The notes beneath the pieces are model-generated. The model worked only from the letters and a program-made list of their open reading frames with translations. It ran no database searches and was not told where the DNA came from. From contig NZ_CP134605.1 in assembly GCF_031844685.1 (NCBI RefSeq), positions 5,143,001-5,207,000 of the forward strand: a stretch of DNA of 64,000 nucleotides, written 5' to 3'. Position 1 is the stretch's first letter, and the number at the start of each line of letters is the position of its first letter. The stretch comes from Streptomyces sp. ITFR-21. GTDB taxonomy: Bacteria; Actinomycetota; Actinomycetes; Streptomycetales; Streptomycetaceae. This document shows, in pieces, positions 36,636 through 46,901 of this stretch. A program made the translations under genes and the position numbers.

Positions 36636-38617
36636 CTGAGTGACCCCCCGATCGATGGAGACGGTCGCAGCGACAGCACGTGCGCGGGCGCGCGGCCCGG
36701 CTCAAGGCGCACATAGTTGTCCCTGCCCCAGTGGTAGGTCTCGCCGGTGAGCTCGTCGCGCACCGGGAACGACTCGTGCCAGGAGAGGCCGAGTTCTGGC
36801 ATGTTCAACGACAGGGTCGCTTCCTGGGTGTGGAACGGGTCCAGGTTGACGACCACCAGCACGACGTCGTCGTCCCGCCGCTTGGAGTAGGCCAGCAGCG
36901 TGTCGTTGTCCACGTGGTGGAACGTGATGTCCCGCAACTGCCGCAGCGCCGGGTGACGGCGGCGGAGCCGGTTGAGCGTGGTGAGCAGCGGTGCCAGCGA
37001 GCGGCCTTCCGCTTCCGCCGCGGCCCAGTCACGCGGCCGCAGCTGGTACTTCTCCGAGTCGAGGTACTCCTCGCTGCCCGGTTTCGCGGGGGTCGCCTCG
37101 CACAGTTCGAACCCCGCGTACACCCCCCAACTGGGGGAGAGGGTGGCGGCGAGCACCGCCCGCGTCTCGAACGCGGGACGGCCGCCGTTCTGCAGATAGG
37201 CATGGAGGATGTCGGGGGTGTTGACGAAGAAGTTCGGCCGCATCCAGGCTGCCGTCTCCTGGCTCAGCTCCACCATGTAGTCGGTCAGTTCGGCCTTGTT
37301 GTTACGCCAGGTGAAGTAGCTGTACGACTGCTGGAATCCGATCTGCGCCAAAATGTTCATCATGGCGGGGCGGGTGAACGCCTCGGCCAGGAAGATCACG
37401 TCGGGATCGGTCCGGTTGACGTCGGCGATCACCTTCTCCCAGAACACCACCGGCTTGGTGTGCGGGTTGTCCACCCGGAAGATCCGCACCCCGTGGGCCA
37501 TCCAGTGCCGCAGCACCCGCAGGGTCTCCCGGACCAGGCCGGCGAAGTCCTCGTCGAAGGCGATGGGGTAGATGTCCTGGTACTTCTTCGGCGGGTTCTC
37601 GGCGTAGGCGATGCTGCCGTCGGCCCGGTGGGAGAACCACTCCGGATGCTTGGCCACCCAGGGGTGGTCGGGCGAGCACTGGAGGGCGAAGTCGAGCGCC
37701 ACCTCCAGCCGCAGCTCGCGGGCGCGGGCCACGAAGCGGTCGAAGTCGGCGATGGTGCCCAGGTCCGGGTGGACCGCGTCGTGGCCGCCCGCCGGAGAGC
37801 CGATCGCCCACGGCGAGCCGACGTCGTCCGGGCCCGCCGACAGGCTGTTGTTGGGGCCCTTGCGGAAGGCTTCGCCGATCGGGTGGATGGGCGGCAGGTA
37901 CACCACGTCGAAGCCCATGGCGGCCACCGCGGGCAGCCGCTCGGCCGCGGTGCGGAAGGTGCCCGAGCGCGGCGGCTCGCCCGGCCGGACCACCGCGCCC
38001 TCGGAGCGCGGGAAGAACTCGTACCAGGACCCGAACAGCGCCCGCTCCCGCTCCACCTGCAACGGCATCGGCCGGGAGGCGCTGACCAGTTCGCGCAGCG
38101 GGAAGCGGTCCAGCACGGCCACCACGTCCGGGGCGAGCGCGGCGGCGTGCCGGGCGGCGGCCGGCCGGCTCTCGTCCCGCAGCGCGTCCACCGCGGCCAG
38201 CACCGCCGCCCGCTCCTCGCCCTTGGGCACTCCGGCGGCGGCCCGCTCGTGCAGCCGGGCGCCCTCGGTCAGCACCAGATCGGTGTCGATGCCGGCCGGG
38301 ATCTTGATACCGGCCGTGTGCCGCCAGGTGGCCACCGGGTCCGACCAGCCCTCCACGGCGTACGTCCAGCGGCCTTCCGAGGCCGGCGTGATCCGTGCGC
38401 CCCACCGGTCGGTGCCCGGTGCCAGCGGCCGCATCGGGGTGAACGGTCCGGGCCGGCCGGCCGGGTCGCGCAGCACCACGTTGGCGGCGACCGCGTCGTG
38501 TCCCTCCCGGAACACGGTCGCCGACACCTCGAAGGTCTCGCCGGCCACCGCCTTCGCCGGGCGGCGGCCGGAGTCCACCGCGGGGCGGACGTCGACAACG
38601 GGAATACGACCGATCAT
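36632..38617 (-). CDS. glgE: alpha-1,4-glucan:maltose-1-phosphate maltosyltransferase GlgE
   Basis: A 661-residue GH13_3 enzyme transferring maltosyl units from maltose-1-phosphate to growing glucan. An N-terminal domain (GRIPVVDVRPAVDSGRRPAK) is followed by a helical insert and the barrel. The nucleophile Asp lies in VRIFRVDNPHTKPVVFWE and the acid/base Glu in VIFLAEAFTRPAM. ALQCSPDHPWV and the C-terminal DDVVLVVVNLDPF domain are typical. Length fits Streptomyces GlgE. It is the first gene of the cluster, divergent from glgP across 508 bp, where both promoters should lie. Confidence 0.96.
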
Positions 38618-39125
38618 TGCCTCACCTGTGCAGCTCGGGATATTCGGGGCATTGGGGGAACACGATCATTCGGTTGGCACCGGGCGGACGCCCGGCTCTG
38701 CGTGTGTCCCGGCGGCGGGGCCCGCACGGGGGGCCTGCCGGGGCGGCCCGACGGACGGGCGCCTGACGGGCCTGGCGGCCCCGGCAGAAGGGAACGAAAC
38801 GGGACGGGGACGGCGGCCCACGCCCTTTTTAACTGTTCTCGGCGCTGCCGGCCCACCCGACCGGCCTCCTCGTACGATCGCAATTCTGGGCGTTCACTCC
38901 GGTGGATCTGTGAGCGGGGCCACCTTGGAACAGGTGAGCCGGTCCACGCAAACCAGCCTGCCCCCGACCGGCCGGGTGAACGCACGGGCGGCCCCCGTTT
39001 CGGGAGCGCGACAGGTGCGCCCCAGTCCGCCGCGGGTCGCCTCCGTGAGCCGTCGGCGGCACGTTTGAACCAACGGATCGTGGAGATCGCTCCCGGCTTT
39101 CCGCTCACGGAGCTACGGTCGGGGT
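38618..39125. promoter_or_regulatory. divergent regulatory region glgE/glgP
   Basis: A 508-bp gap between genes for glucan synthesis and breakdown. It contains an AT-richer run (CTTTTTAACTG near 38824) and no supportable gene on either strand. No clear repeated operator was spotted. Confidence 0.45.
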
Positions 39126-41741
39126 GTGAAGGCAATCCGTCGATTCACCGTGCGCACCGTCCTGCCGGAACCTCTGCGCCCGCTGGGGGAGCTGGCCCAA
39201 AACCTACGCTGGTCATGGCATCAGGAGACCAGAGAGCTCTTCCGGGGGGTGGATCCGGAAGGCTGGCGGGCCGCCCAGGGCGATCCGGTACGGCTGCTCG
39301 GCGCCGTGTCCAAGGAGCGGCTCAGCGCGCTGGCCGCCGACCGCCGCTTCCTGCGGCGGCTGGCCACCGCGGCCGAGGACCTCGCCGACTACACCGGCAA
39401 CCCCCGCTGGTACCAGGAGCAGAACGACCTGCCCGCCGCCATCGCCTACTTCTCGCCGGAGTTCGGCATCACCTCGGCGCTGCCGCAGTACAGCGGCGGC
39501 CTGGGCATCCTCGCCGGAGACCACCTCAAGTCCGCCAGCGACCTCGGTGTGCCGCTGATCGGCGTCGGCCTGCTCTACCGGCACGGCTACTTCCGGCAGA
39601 GCCTGTCCCGCGAGGGCTGGCAGCAGGAGCACTACCCCGTACTCGATCCCAACTCGCTGCCGGTCACCCCGCTGCGGGAGCCCGACGGCGCCCCCGCCGA
39701 GGTCGCCCTGACCCTCACCGGCGGCCGGACCCTGCACGCCCGGATCTGGAAGGCCCAGGTCGGACGGGTCCCGCTGCTGCTGCTCGACTCCGACGTGGAG
39801 GGCAACCAGCCCGCCGAGCGCGACGTCACCGACCGGCTCTACGGGGGCGGCAGCGAGCACCGGCTGCTCCAGGAGATGCTGCTCGGCATCGGCGGCGTCC
39901 GCGCGGTGCGCGCCTACTGCCGGATCACCGGCCACCCGGAGCCCGAGGTCTTCCACACCAACGAGGGCCACGCCGGCTTCCTCGGCCTGGAGCGGATCAG
40001 GGAGCTCTCGCTGGACGGCCTGGACTTCGACGCCGCCCTGGAGGCGGTCCGGTCCGGCACGCTGTTCACCACCCACACGCCGGTCCCGGCCGGCATCGAC
40101 CGCTTCGACCGGGACCTGGTCGGCCGCCACCTCGGCGACGGCGGTGAGCTGCCCGGCGTGGACATCGGCCGGATCCTGGAGCTGGGCCGCGAGACCTACC
40201 CCGGCGGCGACCCCAACCTGTTCAACATGGCCGTCATGGGGATGCGGCTCGCTCAGCGCGCCAACGGCGTCTCCACCCTGCACGGCGCGGTCAGCCGGGA
40301 GATGTTCGCCGGCCTGTGGCCCGGCTTCGACCCCGAGGACGTACCGATCACCTCGGTCACCAACGGTGTGCACGCCCCCACCTGGGTGGCGCCCGAGGTG
40401 CAGCGGCTGACCGCCCGGCACGCCGGGGCCCAGGCCGCCGAGGACGCGCTGACCGTCGGCGGCCACGACCGCTGGGAGGCCATCGCCGACATCCCCGACG
40501 CGGCGGTCTGGGAGCTGCGCCGCGAGCTGCGCGAGCAGCTGGTGGACGACGTGCGCCGCCGGGTGCGGGCCTCCTGGCGGCAGCGCGGCGCGGGCGACGC
40601 CGAGCTCGGCTGGACCGACCAGGTGCTCGACCCGGACGTGCTGACCATCGGCTTCGCCCGCCGGGTCCCCTCGTACAAGCGGCTCACCCTGATGCTGCGC
40701 GACCGGGAGCGGCTGACGGCCATGCTGCTGCACCCGGAGCGGCCGATCCAGATCGTGGTGGCCGGCAAGGCGCACCCCGCCGACGACGGCGGCAAGCGGC
40801 TGGTCCAGGAGCTGGTGCAGTTCACCGACGACCCCCGGGTCCGGCACCGCATCGTCTTCCTGCCCGACTACGACATGCGGATGGCGCGGCTGCTCTACCC
40901 CGGCTGCGATGTCTGGCTGAACAACCCGCTGCGCCCGCTGGAGGCGTGCGGCACCTCGGGGATGAAGGCCGCGCTCAACGGCTGCCTGAATTTGTCGGTG
41001 CTCGACGGCTGGTGGGACGAGTGGTTCGACGGCGACAACGGCTGGGCGATCCCCACCGCCGACGGGTTCTCCGACGAGGACCGCCGCGACCAGCTGGAGG
41101 CGGCGGCGCTCTACGAGCTGCTGGAGAACCAGGTCGCGCCGCGGTTCTACGACCACGGCCCGCAGGGCGTCCCGCAGCGCTGGATCGAGATGGTCCGGCA
41201 CACCCTGACCACGCTCGGGCCCAAGGTGCTGGCCGGCCGGATGGTCCGCGACTACGTCAACCAGCTGTACGCGCCGGCCGCCCGTTCGCACCGCGCGGTG
41301 CGGGGGCCGGCCGCGGTCCAGCTGGCGGAGTGGAAGCGGCGGGTGCGGCAGCTGTGGCCGCAGGTCCGTGTCGACCACGTGGAGACCGGTCCGCTGGACG
41401 AGGCGGCCACCCCGGAGCTGGGCTCGACGCTCACGCTGCGGGCCCAGGTGTCCCTGGGCGGGCTGGACCCGTCAGACGTCGACGTCCAGCTGCTGTCCGG
41501 CCCGGTGGACGCCGCCGACCGGCTGACCGGCCCGGACGCGCTGTCGCTCAAGGCCGCCGGCCGAGTGGACGAGGCCGGGCGGTACTCCTACGAGGGCCAG
41601 CTCGCGCTGGACCGGACCGGCGCCTTCGGCTACACCGTCCGGGTGCTGCCGTCCCACCCGCTGCTGGCGACCCCGGCGGAGCTGGGCCTGGTGGCGGTGC
41701 CGCCGGAGACCGAGGGGATGACGGCGGGCGTGCTGCGCTAG
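39126..41741 (+). CDS. glgP: alpha-glucan phosphorylase
   Basis: An 871-residue GT35 phosphorylase releasing glucose-1-phosphate from alpha-1,4-glucan. It is of the actinobacterial/archaeal short-N-terminus group, opening with a DUF3417 domain (LPEPLRPLGELAQNLRWSWH). PLP is held by Lys in ACGTSGMKAALNGCLNLS. YFSPEFGITSALPQYSGGLG and RVPSYKRLTLMLRDRERL are conserved substrate blocks. The GTG start is close to the expected family N-terminus. It is divergent from the glgE cluster and followed by a strong terminator, so monocistronic. Confidence 0.95.
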   Translation: MKAIRRFTVRTVLPEPLRPLGELAQNLRWSWHQETRELFRGVDPEGWRAAQGDPVRLLGAVSKERLSALAADRRFLRRLATAAEDLADYTGNPRWYQEQNDLPAAIAYFSPEFGITSALPQYSGGLGILAGDHLKSASDLGVPLIGVGLLYRHGYFRQSLSREGWQQEHYPVLDPNSLPVTPLREPDGAPAEVALTLTGGRTLHARIWKAQVGRVPLLLLDSDVEGNQPAERDVTDRLYGGGSEHRLLQEMLLGIGGVRAVRAYCRITGHPEPEVFHTNEGHAGFLGLERIRELSLDGLDFDAALEAVRSGTLFTTHTPVPAGIDRFDRDLVGRHLGDGGELPGVDIGRILELGRETYPGGDPNLFNMAVMGMRLAQRANGVSTLHGAVSREMFAGLWPGFDPEDVPITSVTNGVHAPTWVAPEVQRLTARHAGAQAAEDALTVGGHDRWEAIADIPDAAVWELRRELREQLVDDVRRRVRASWRQRGAGDAELGWTDQVLDPDVLTIGFARRVPSYKRLTLMLRDRERLTAMLLHPERPIQIVVAGKAHPADDGGKRLVQELVQFTDDPRVRHRIVFLPDYDMRMARLLYPGCDVWLNNPLRPLEACGTSGMKAALNGCLNLSVLDGWWDEWFDGDNGWAIPTADGFSDEDRRDQLEAAALYELLENQVAPRFYDHGPQGVPQRWIEMVRHTLTTLGPKVLAGRMVRDYVNQLYAPAARSHRAVRGPAAVQLAEWKRRVRQLWPQVRVDHVETGPLDEAATPELGSTLTLRAQVSLGGLDPSDVDVQLLSGPVDAADRLTGPDALSLKAAGRVDEAGRYSYEGQLALDRTGAFGYTVRVLPSHPLLATPAELGLVAVPPETEGMTAGVLR

Positions 41742-41783
41742 TCGGCGGATCATGCCGTCCGGCCGTCCGCGAAGGCGGACACG

Positions 41784-41818
41784 GGGAAGGGCCCGCACCC
41801 GGTGTGCGGGCCCTTCCC
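41784..41818. terminator. bidirectional terminator, glgP/csp
   Basis: Perfect 15-bp arms (GGGAAGGGCCCGCAC and GTGCGGGCCCTTCCC) with a five-base loop lie between the convergent stops of glgP and the cold-shock gene. Confidence 0.9.
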
Positions 41819-41823
41819 GCGGT

Positions 41824-42030
41824 TCAGCTCATCTGGCGGATGTTCTCCGCCTGCGGGCCCTTCTGGCCCTGGGTGACGTCGAACTCGACCTTCTGGCCTT
41901 CGAGCAGCTCGCGGTAACCCTGCGACAGGATGTTGGAGTAGTGCGCGAAGACGTCGGAGCCGCCGCCGTCCTGCTCGATGAAGCCGAAGCCCTTTTCCGA
42001 GTTGAACCACTTCACGGTTCCGGTTGCCAT
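41824..42030 (-). CDS. csp: cold-shock protein
   Basis: A 68-residue single cold-shock (OB-fold) domain protein that binds single-stranded RNA or DNA. RNP1 is KGFGFIEQ, RNP2 is DVFAHYSNI, and the start is MATGTVKWFNSEKG. The ATG at 42030 is chosen because GGAGAG lies nine bases upstream; an ATG six bases earlier is too close to it. It is monocistronic on the minus strand. The leader of 80-180 bases may carry cold-responsive structure, but none could be demonstrated. Confidence 0.95.
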   Translation of the reverse strand: MATGTVKWFNSEKGFGFIEQDGGGSDVFAHYSNILSQGYRELLEGQKVEFDVTQGQKGPQAENIRQMS

Positions 42031-42139
42031 ATCCATCTCTCCTACTGGTGGGGCAGGTGTGTCCGGATCCGCACTGTACGGACCGGAATCGCCTCGGATG
42101 ATCATCCCACACCGGAGGAAAAGGGTAAAAAACGGATGA

Positions 42140-42170
42140 CCCGGGCCGGCGGTGGGGACGCCGGCCCGGG
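42140..42170 (-). terminator. intrinsic terminator after the M4 protease
   Basis: An 11-bp stem (CCCGGGCCGGC/GCCGGCCCGGG) with a nine-base loop. Read on the minus strand it is followed within seven bases by TTTTTT, a classical rho-independent terminator, uncommon in such GC-rich DNA. Confidence 0.85.
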
Positions 42171-42211
42171 TCGGGACCGCATGCTCAGCGGGGGTACCGC
42201 TGATCAGGTGA

Positions 42212-44611
42212 TCAGCTGACGTTCACCGCCGTGTCGTCCACCAGGAACGACGTCTGGAGGCTGGAGTCCTCGGTACCGGTGAACTTCAGCGTCACGGTCT
42301 GGCCCTTGAACGAGGTCAGGCTGACCGAGCGCTGCACGTAACCGGTGCCCTCGTTGAGGTTGGAGTAGCTGGCCAGGGTGGTGGAACCGGCCGTGACGGT
42401 GAGCTTGTCGTAGGCCGTGCTGGTCGTGGTCTCCGCCGAGCTGATGTACAGGTAGTACGTGAACGTCGCCGAGGTGGCGGTGGCCGGGATGGTCACCGAC
42501 TGCGACAGCGTGTCGGTGTGCGTGGTGCCGTAGCCGTCCAGCCACGCCTTGTACGAGCCGGAGTGGGCCGGCGCGCTGGTGCTGTTGTCGATCACGCCGG
42601 TGGACTGGGTCCACGAGGTGGCGCCGCTTTCGAAGCCGGGGTTGAGCAGCAGCTGGCCGCCAGTGCTGCCGGTGGGCGTGATGGTCCAGGTGAAGGACGC
42701 CGAACCGGTGGCGTTGGTGGAGTCCGTCGCCGTGACCGTCACGTTGAAGGTGCCCGTCGCGGTCGGGGTGCCGGAGATCAGACCCGTGGAGGCGCCGATC
42801 GACAGGCCGGTCGGCAGGCCGGTCGCGGTGTAGGACAGGGCGCCGCTGTTGGTGCTGCTGGCGGAGATCTGCAGGCTGGCCGCGGTGTTCACCACGGAGG
42901 ACTGGGCAGCCGGGGTGGTGACGGTCACACCGGTCGGGGTGGTCACCCGGCTGCCGACGTTGATCGCCGCCCAGGTGTTGGCGACCGTGTTGTACGTGGC
43001 GCTGCCCGCACCCCACAGGTCGGCCGCGGCCTGCAGCGACTGGGTGCGCGCCGAGGCGTAGTTGGTGGTGGAGGTGAAGCGCTCGGTGAGCGACTTGTAC
43101 CAGAGCTTGAGGGCGTTGTCCCGGCCGATGCCGGGCACCGACAGGCCGTCGGAGGTCGGGCTGTTGTAGCTGACCCCGCCGATCACCTTGGCGCCGCTGC
43201 CCTCGGACAGCAGGTAGAAGAAGTGGTTGGCCGGGCCGGACGAGTAGTGCACGTCCAGGCCGCCCAGGCTGGAGGACCAGTAGTCCTTCGAGCCGCCGTC
43301 CTTGCTCGGCTTGTCCTCGTAGCGCAGCGGGCTGCCGTCGCCGTTGATGTCGATCTCTTCGCCGATCAGGTAGTCACCCGGGTCGGACGAGTTGTTGGCG
43401 TAGAACTCCACGCCGGTACCGAAGATGTCCGAGGTCGCCTCGTTCAGGCCGCCGGACTCACCGGAGTAGTTCAGGTCGGCGGTGTTCGCGGTGACGCCGT
43501 GGCTCATCTCGTGCCCGGCCACGTCCAGCGCGGTCAGCGGGTGGGTGTTGCCGCTGCCGTCGCCGTACGTCATGCAGAAGCAGGAGTCGTCCCAGAACGC
43601 GTTCACGTAGTTGTTGCCGTAGTGCGTGCTGGAGTACGCCGCCTGGCCGTCGTCGGCGATGCCGTTGCGGCCGTAGGTGTTCTTGTAGAAGTCCCACGTC
43701 TCCTGGGCGCCGTAGGCGGCGTCCACACCGGCGGTCTGCGCGGTGGCGCCGTTCCCGTCGCCCCAGACGTCGTCGGCGTCGGTGAACAGCGTGCCCTTGC
43801 CGGAGGTCGCGTGGTTCAGGTTGTACGTGCTGTGGCCGCCGCGGCTGGCGTCGGTCAGGCTGTACGAGGAGCCCGAGTGGGTGGTGGTGATGTTCACCTG
43901 CCCGCTGTACTCACTGTTGCCGACACTGGTCTCGATGCCCTGGTACTGGAAGAGCTTCGCACCGGTGTTGGCGTCGGTGATCACGTGCAGCTGGTTCGGC
44001 GTGCCGTCCTCCTGGAAGCCGCCGATCACCGACTCCCAGGCCAGCGTGGGGGTGCCGTCGGCCGCCCAGATCACCTTGCGCGGCGCGTTGGCCGCCGTCG
44101 GGCTCGCGGCGCCCGCCGCCTTCGCGGCGGTCAGCGCGTACGACTTGGCGGAGTCGGCGGTCTTGGCCGGGGTGACGCTGCTCACCGCGATGGCGGCGCC
44201 GGTCGCCTTGTCGACGGAGGTGGTGGCGCCGGCCGCGTTCTGGGCGACGACCAGGTCACCGCCGAGGACCGGGAGCCCCAGGTAGGTGCGCTCGTAGCGG
44301 GTGTGGGTGGTGCCGTCGACGTCCTTGACGACGTCCTTGACGACGAGCTTCTCGTTCGCACCGAGGTGCAGCGACGAAGCGGTGGTCGCGGCCTGGGACT
44401 GCTTCTGGGAGACCAGGGCGGTCCGCTGGGCCGGGGACAGGCCGGCCGGCAGCGCGCCGGCGCGGGGCGCGGCGTGGGTGGCGGCCTGTGCGGCCGGGGT
44501 GGCGGTGCCCGTCTGGGCCAACGCCGATCCGGCGGGCAGGCTGACGGCGACCAGAGCGGCTCCGGCGATCAGGGCGCCGGCCGCGGCTACTGTTCGGGGG
44601 GTTCTGCGCAC
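42212..44611 (-). CDS. secreted M4 (thermolysin-like) metalloprotease
   Basis: A 799-residue secreted zinc protease. A signal peptide (residues 1-33) is followed by FTP and PepSY prodomains to about residue 210, then the M4 catalytic domain with zinc ligands in VAGHEMSHGVTAN and GGLNEATSDIF, and the M4 C-terminal helical domain with the catalytic His in DVHYSSGPANHFFYLL. An Ig-like putative domain (GLPTGLSIGASTGLISGTPT) and a C-terminal beta-sandwich (LLNPGFESGATSWTQS) act as secretion or binding modules. GTG starts after AAGGAGTGTCAACGA. Probably extracellular nutrient acquisition. Confidence 0.95.
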   Translation of the reverse strand: MRRTPRTVAAAGALIAGAALVAVSLPAGSALAQTGTATPAAQAATHAAPRAGALPAGLSPAQRTALVSQKQSQAATTASSLHLGANEKLVVKDVVKDVDGTTHTRYERTYLGLPVLGGDLVVAQNAAGATTSVDKATGAAIAVSSVTPAKTADSAKSYALTAAKAAGAASPTAANAPRKVIWAADGTPTLAWESVIGGFQEDGTPNQLHVITDANTGAKLFQYQGIETSVGNSEYSGQVNITTTHSGSSYSLTDASRGGHSTYNLNHATSGKGTLFTDADDVWGDGNGATAQTAGVDAAYGAQETWDFYKNTYGRNGIADDGQAAYSSTHYGNNYVNAFWDDSCFCMTYGDGSGNTHPLTALDVAGHEMSHGVTANTADLNYSGESGGLNEATSDIFGTGVEFYANNSSDPGDYLIGEEIDINGDGSPLRYEDKPSKDGGSKDYWSSSLGGLDVHYSSGPANHFFYLLSEGSGAKVIGGVSYNSPTSDGLSVPGIGRDNALKLWYKSLTERFTSTTNYASARTQSLQAAADLWGAGSATYNTVANTWAAINVGSRVTTPTGVTVTTPAAQSSVVNTAASLQISASSTNSGALSYTATGLPTGLSIGASTGLISGTPTATGTFNVTVTATDSTNATGSASFTWTITPTGSTGGQLLLNPGFESGATSWTQSTGVIDNSTSAPAHSGSYKAWLDGYGTTHTDTLSQSVTIPATATSATFTYYLYISSAETTTSTAYDKLTVTAGSTTLASYSNLNEGTGYVQRSVSLTSFKGQTVTLKFTGTEDSSLQTSFLVDDTAVNVS

Positions 44612-45053
44612 TCGTTGACACTCCTTCTGCGGCGACCGCGGGTGGCGCGGCCGGGACAGTCCGGGCAGGTGGGGATGGTGGGCTGCCCGGGTAGAGCTGT
44701 GGTGGGGCTGTATTGCTGCTGTGCAGCGGTGTTGCTGTGGAACGGGGCACAGAGTCGCATCCTTTACCTGTCCATGTCATTGGCGTGACTCAAAAATGGC
44801 TGAAAGTCGTTCGCTGGGCGGTTCATGGGGTTCGCATAGCGGGCGGTTGTGATCCCCGTGTTGCGCGCTGGCAAAGAATTCCGGCCCGCAAAAGGGGTGG
44901 CGCATGGCAAATCGCCCCAGTAGGCGGACCGACCGCTCGGCCCCTGTCAACTCGGATGGCGCGGCGCATGGCTGGATTGCGTATGACACGTTGTTCGGTG
45001 CCGGCGGCGAAAACCAGGTGAGGGCTGTCAGTGCCGCGCCCTAGGGTCGACAG
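44612..45053. promoter_or_regulatory. divergent intergenic region protease/ABC exporter
   Basis: A 442-bp gap between divergent genes. It contains the protease leader and an AT-richer stretch at about 44770-44910. No gene or clear inverted repeat is supported. Confidence 0.4.
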
Positions 45054-46901
45054 GTGACGACTGGAACGAGCTCCGACGCCGAGACCGCCGTCCCCCCGCA
45101 TTCGTCGCTGCGCTCACTGCTGCGGCTGTGGCCGTACGTGAGACCGGTCCGCACCCGGCTCGCCGTCTCGGCGGTCGTCGCCGTGGTGGCGTCGTGCATG
45201 TCGCTGCTGATCCCGCTGGTGCTCAAGTGGATGGTCGACGGCCCGGTCCAGGACCACGACCCCGGCGGAGCCTGGCTCGGCGGCGGCCTGGTACTGCTGC
45301 TCGGGCTGCTGGAGGCGCTGCTGTTCGGCGTGCGGCGGTGGATGGTGGCCAGACCGCTGGCCGGGGTCGAGGCCGGGATGCGGGCCGACCTCTACCGGCA
45401 CCTGCAACGGCTGCCGGTGGACTTCCACGACCGGTGGGCGTCGGGGCAGCTGCTCTCCAGGGCCACCACGGACCTGCAGATCCTGCGGATGTTCCTCGCC
45501 TTCCCGCTGGTGTTCCTGGTGGTCAACACCGCCACAGTGGTGATCGGGTTCGCGATCCTGTTCGCCCAGTCGTGGCCGCTCGGACTGCTGCTGCTCACAC
45601 CCGCGGTGCCGCTGGTCGTCCTGTGCTCCTACTTCGAGACGCGGTACGCGTTCGCCGCCCGCAGTGCCCAGGACCAGGCCGGCGACCTGGCGACGGTGGT
45701 CGAGGAATCGGTGCTCGGCATCCGGATCGTCAAGGCCTTCGGACGCCACCGCAGCCAGGCGCGGGCCTTCAGGGCCAAGTCCCGGCAGCTGTGGCACACC
45801 GAGATGCGCAAGGCCCGGCTGCTGTCGGACATCTGGGCGGTCATCATGACGCTGCCCGAGCTGGCGATCGGCGGCGCGCTGCTGGTCGGCGTGCTCCAGG
45901 TCGCCGACGACCGGCTGTCGGCCGGCACCCTGGTGGCCTTCTTGTCCACCGCGCTGGCGCTGCGCTGGCCGGTGGAGTCCATCGGCTTCCTGCTGGCGAT
46001 GAGCAACGAATCGGCCACCGCCGCCGACCGCTACTTCGAGGCGATGGACGCCCCCGAGGCGGACCCGGCCGGCCGCGCGGTGCTGCCGACGGCCGACGGC
46101 CTGCGGCTGGAGGGCGTCCGCTTCCGCTACCCCGACGCCCCGGCGGACAGCTTTGAACTGCTGGCCGGTGTCGACCTGCACATCCCCTCCGGCGAGACGA
46201 TGGCGCTGGTCGGCGCGACCGGCAGCGGCAAGACGACGCTGACCGCGCTGCTGCCCAGGCTGCACGAGGCGACCGGCGGCCGGATCGCCCTGGACGGCGC
46301 CGACACCGCCGAACTGTCCGTCACCCGGCTGCGCGAGCTGGTCGCCGTCGCCTTCGAGGAGCCGACGCTGTTCTCGGCGACGGTACGGGAGAACGTGGAG
46401 ATGGGCGCGGGACCGGACGGGGTGACCGAGGAGGACGTGCTGCGGGCCCTGGCCGTCGCGCAGTGCGACTTCGTCCACCACCTGCCGGCGGGGCTGGACA
46501 CCCAGGTCGGCGAGCAGGGGCTGAGCCTGTCCGGCGGCCAGCGGCAGCGGCTCGCACTGGCCCGCGCCGTCGTCGGCCGCCCGCGGTTCCTGGTGCTGGA
46601 CGACCCGCTGTCCGCGCTGGACGTGCACACCGAGGCGCTGGTCGAGGCGGCGCTGCGCGAGGTGCTGCGGGAGACCACCGCGCTGGTCGTCGCCCACCGG
46701 CCCTCGACCGTACTGCTCGCCGACCGGGTGGCCCTGCTGTCCGGCGGCCGGATCGCGGCGGTCGGCACCCACCAGGAGCTGCTGCGGGACAGCGCCGAGT
46801 ACCGGCACCTGATGTCGGGCGACGACGAGCCGCCCGCCGCCGGGGCCGTCCCGGCCGACCACACCCCGGCGCCCGCGCTGGAAAGGAGTGACGCCCGATG
46901 A
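45054..46901 (+). CDS. ABC exporter half-transporter, degenerate-site subunit
   Basis: A 615-residue type IV exporter half: six membrane helices (about residues 30-320) and an ATPase domain with GATGSGKTTLT (Walker A), LSGGQRQRLALA (signature) and FLVLDDPLSALD (Walker B). The catalytic Glu after Walker B is replaced by Asp, marking the non-hydrolysing half of heterodimeric exporters. VVAHRPSTV provides the switch His. It overlaps the next half-transporter by four bases (ATGA). Substrate unknown; an exporter of lipids, peptides or drugs. Confidence 0.93.
   Translation: MTTGTSSDAETAVPPHSSLRSLLRLWPYVRPVRTRLAVSAVVAVVASCMSLLIPLVLKWMVDGPVQDHDPGGAWLGGGLVLLLGLLEALLFGVRRWMVARPLAGVEAGMRADLYRHLQRLPVDFHDRWASGQLLSRATTDLQILRMFLAFPLVFLVVNTATVVIGFAILFAQSWPLGLLLLTPAVPLVVLCSYFETRYAFAARSAQDQAGDLATVVEESVLGIRIVKAFGRHRSQARAFRAKSRQLWHTEMRKARLLSDIWAVIMTLPELAIGGALLVGVLQVADDRLSAGTLVAFLSTALALRWPVESIGFLLAMSNESATAADRYFEAMDAPEADPAGRAVLPTADGLRLEGVRFRYPDAPADSFELLAGVDLHIPSGETMALVGATGSGKTTLTALLPRLHEATGGRIALDGADTAELSVTRLRELVAVAFEEPTLFSATVRENVEMGAGPDGVTEEDVLRALAVAQCDFVHHLPAGLDTQVGEQGLSLSGGQRQRLALARAVVGRPRFLVLDDPLSALDVHTEALVEAALREVLRETTALVVAHRPSTVLLADRVALLSGGRIAAVGTHQELLRDSAEYRHLMSGDDEPPAAGAVPADHTPAPALERSDAR

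Noticed and set aside
36680..40147. A 1155-codon plus-strand frame antisense to glgE and overlapping glgP
   Set aside because: It has low-complexity Arg/Pro/Gly composition and is antisense to a fully conserved enzyme; a typical GC-bias shadow.
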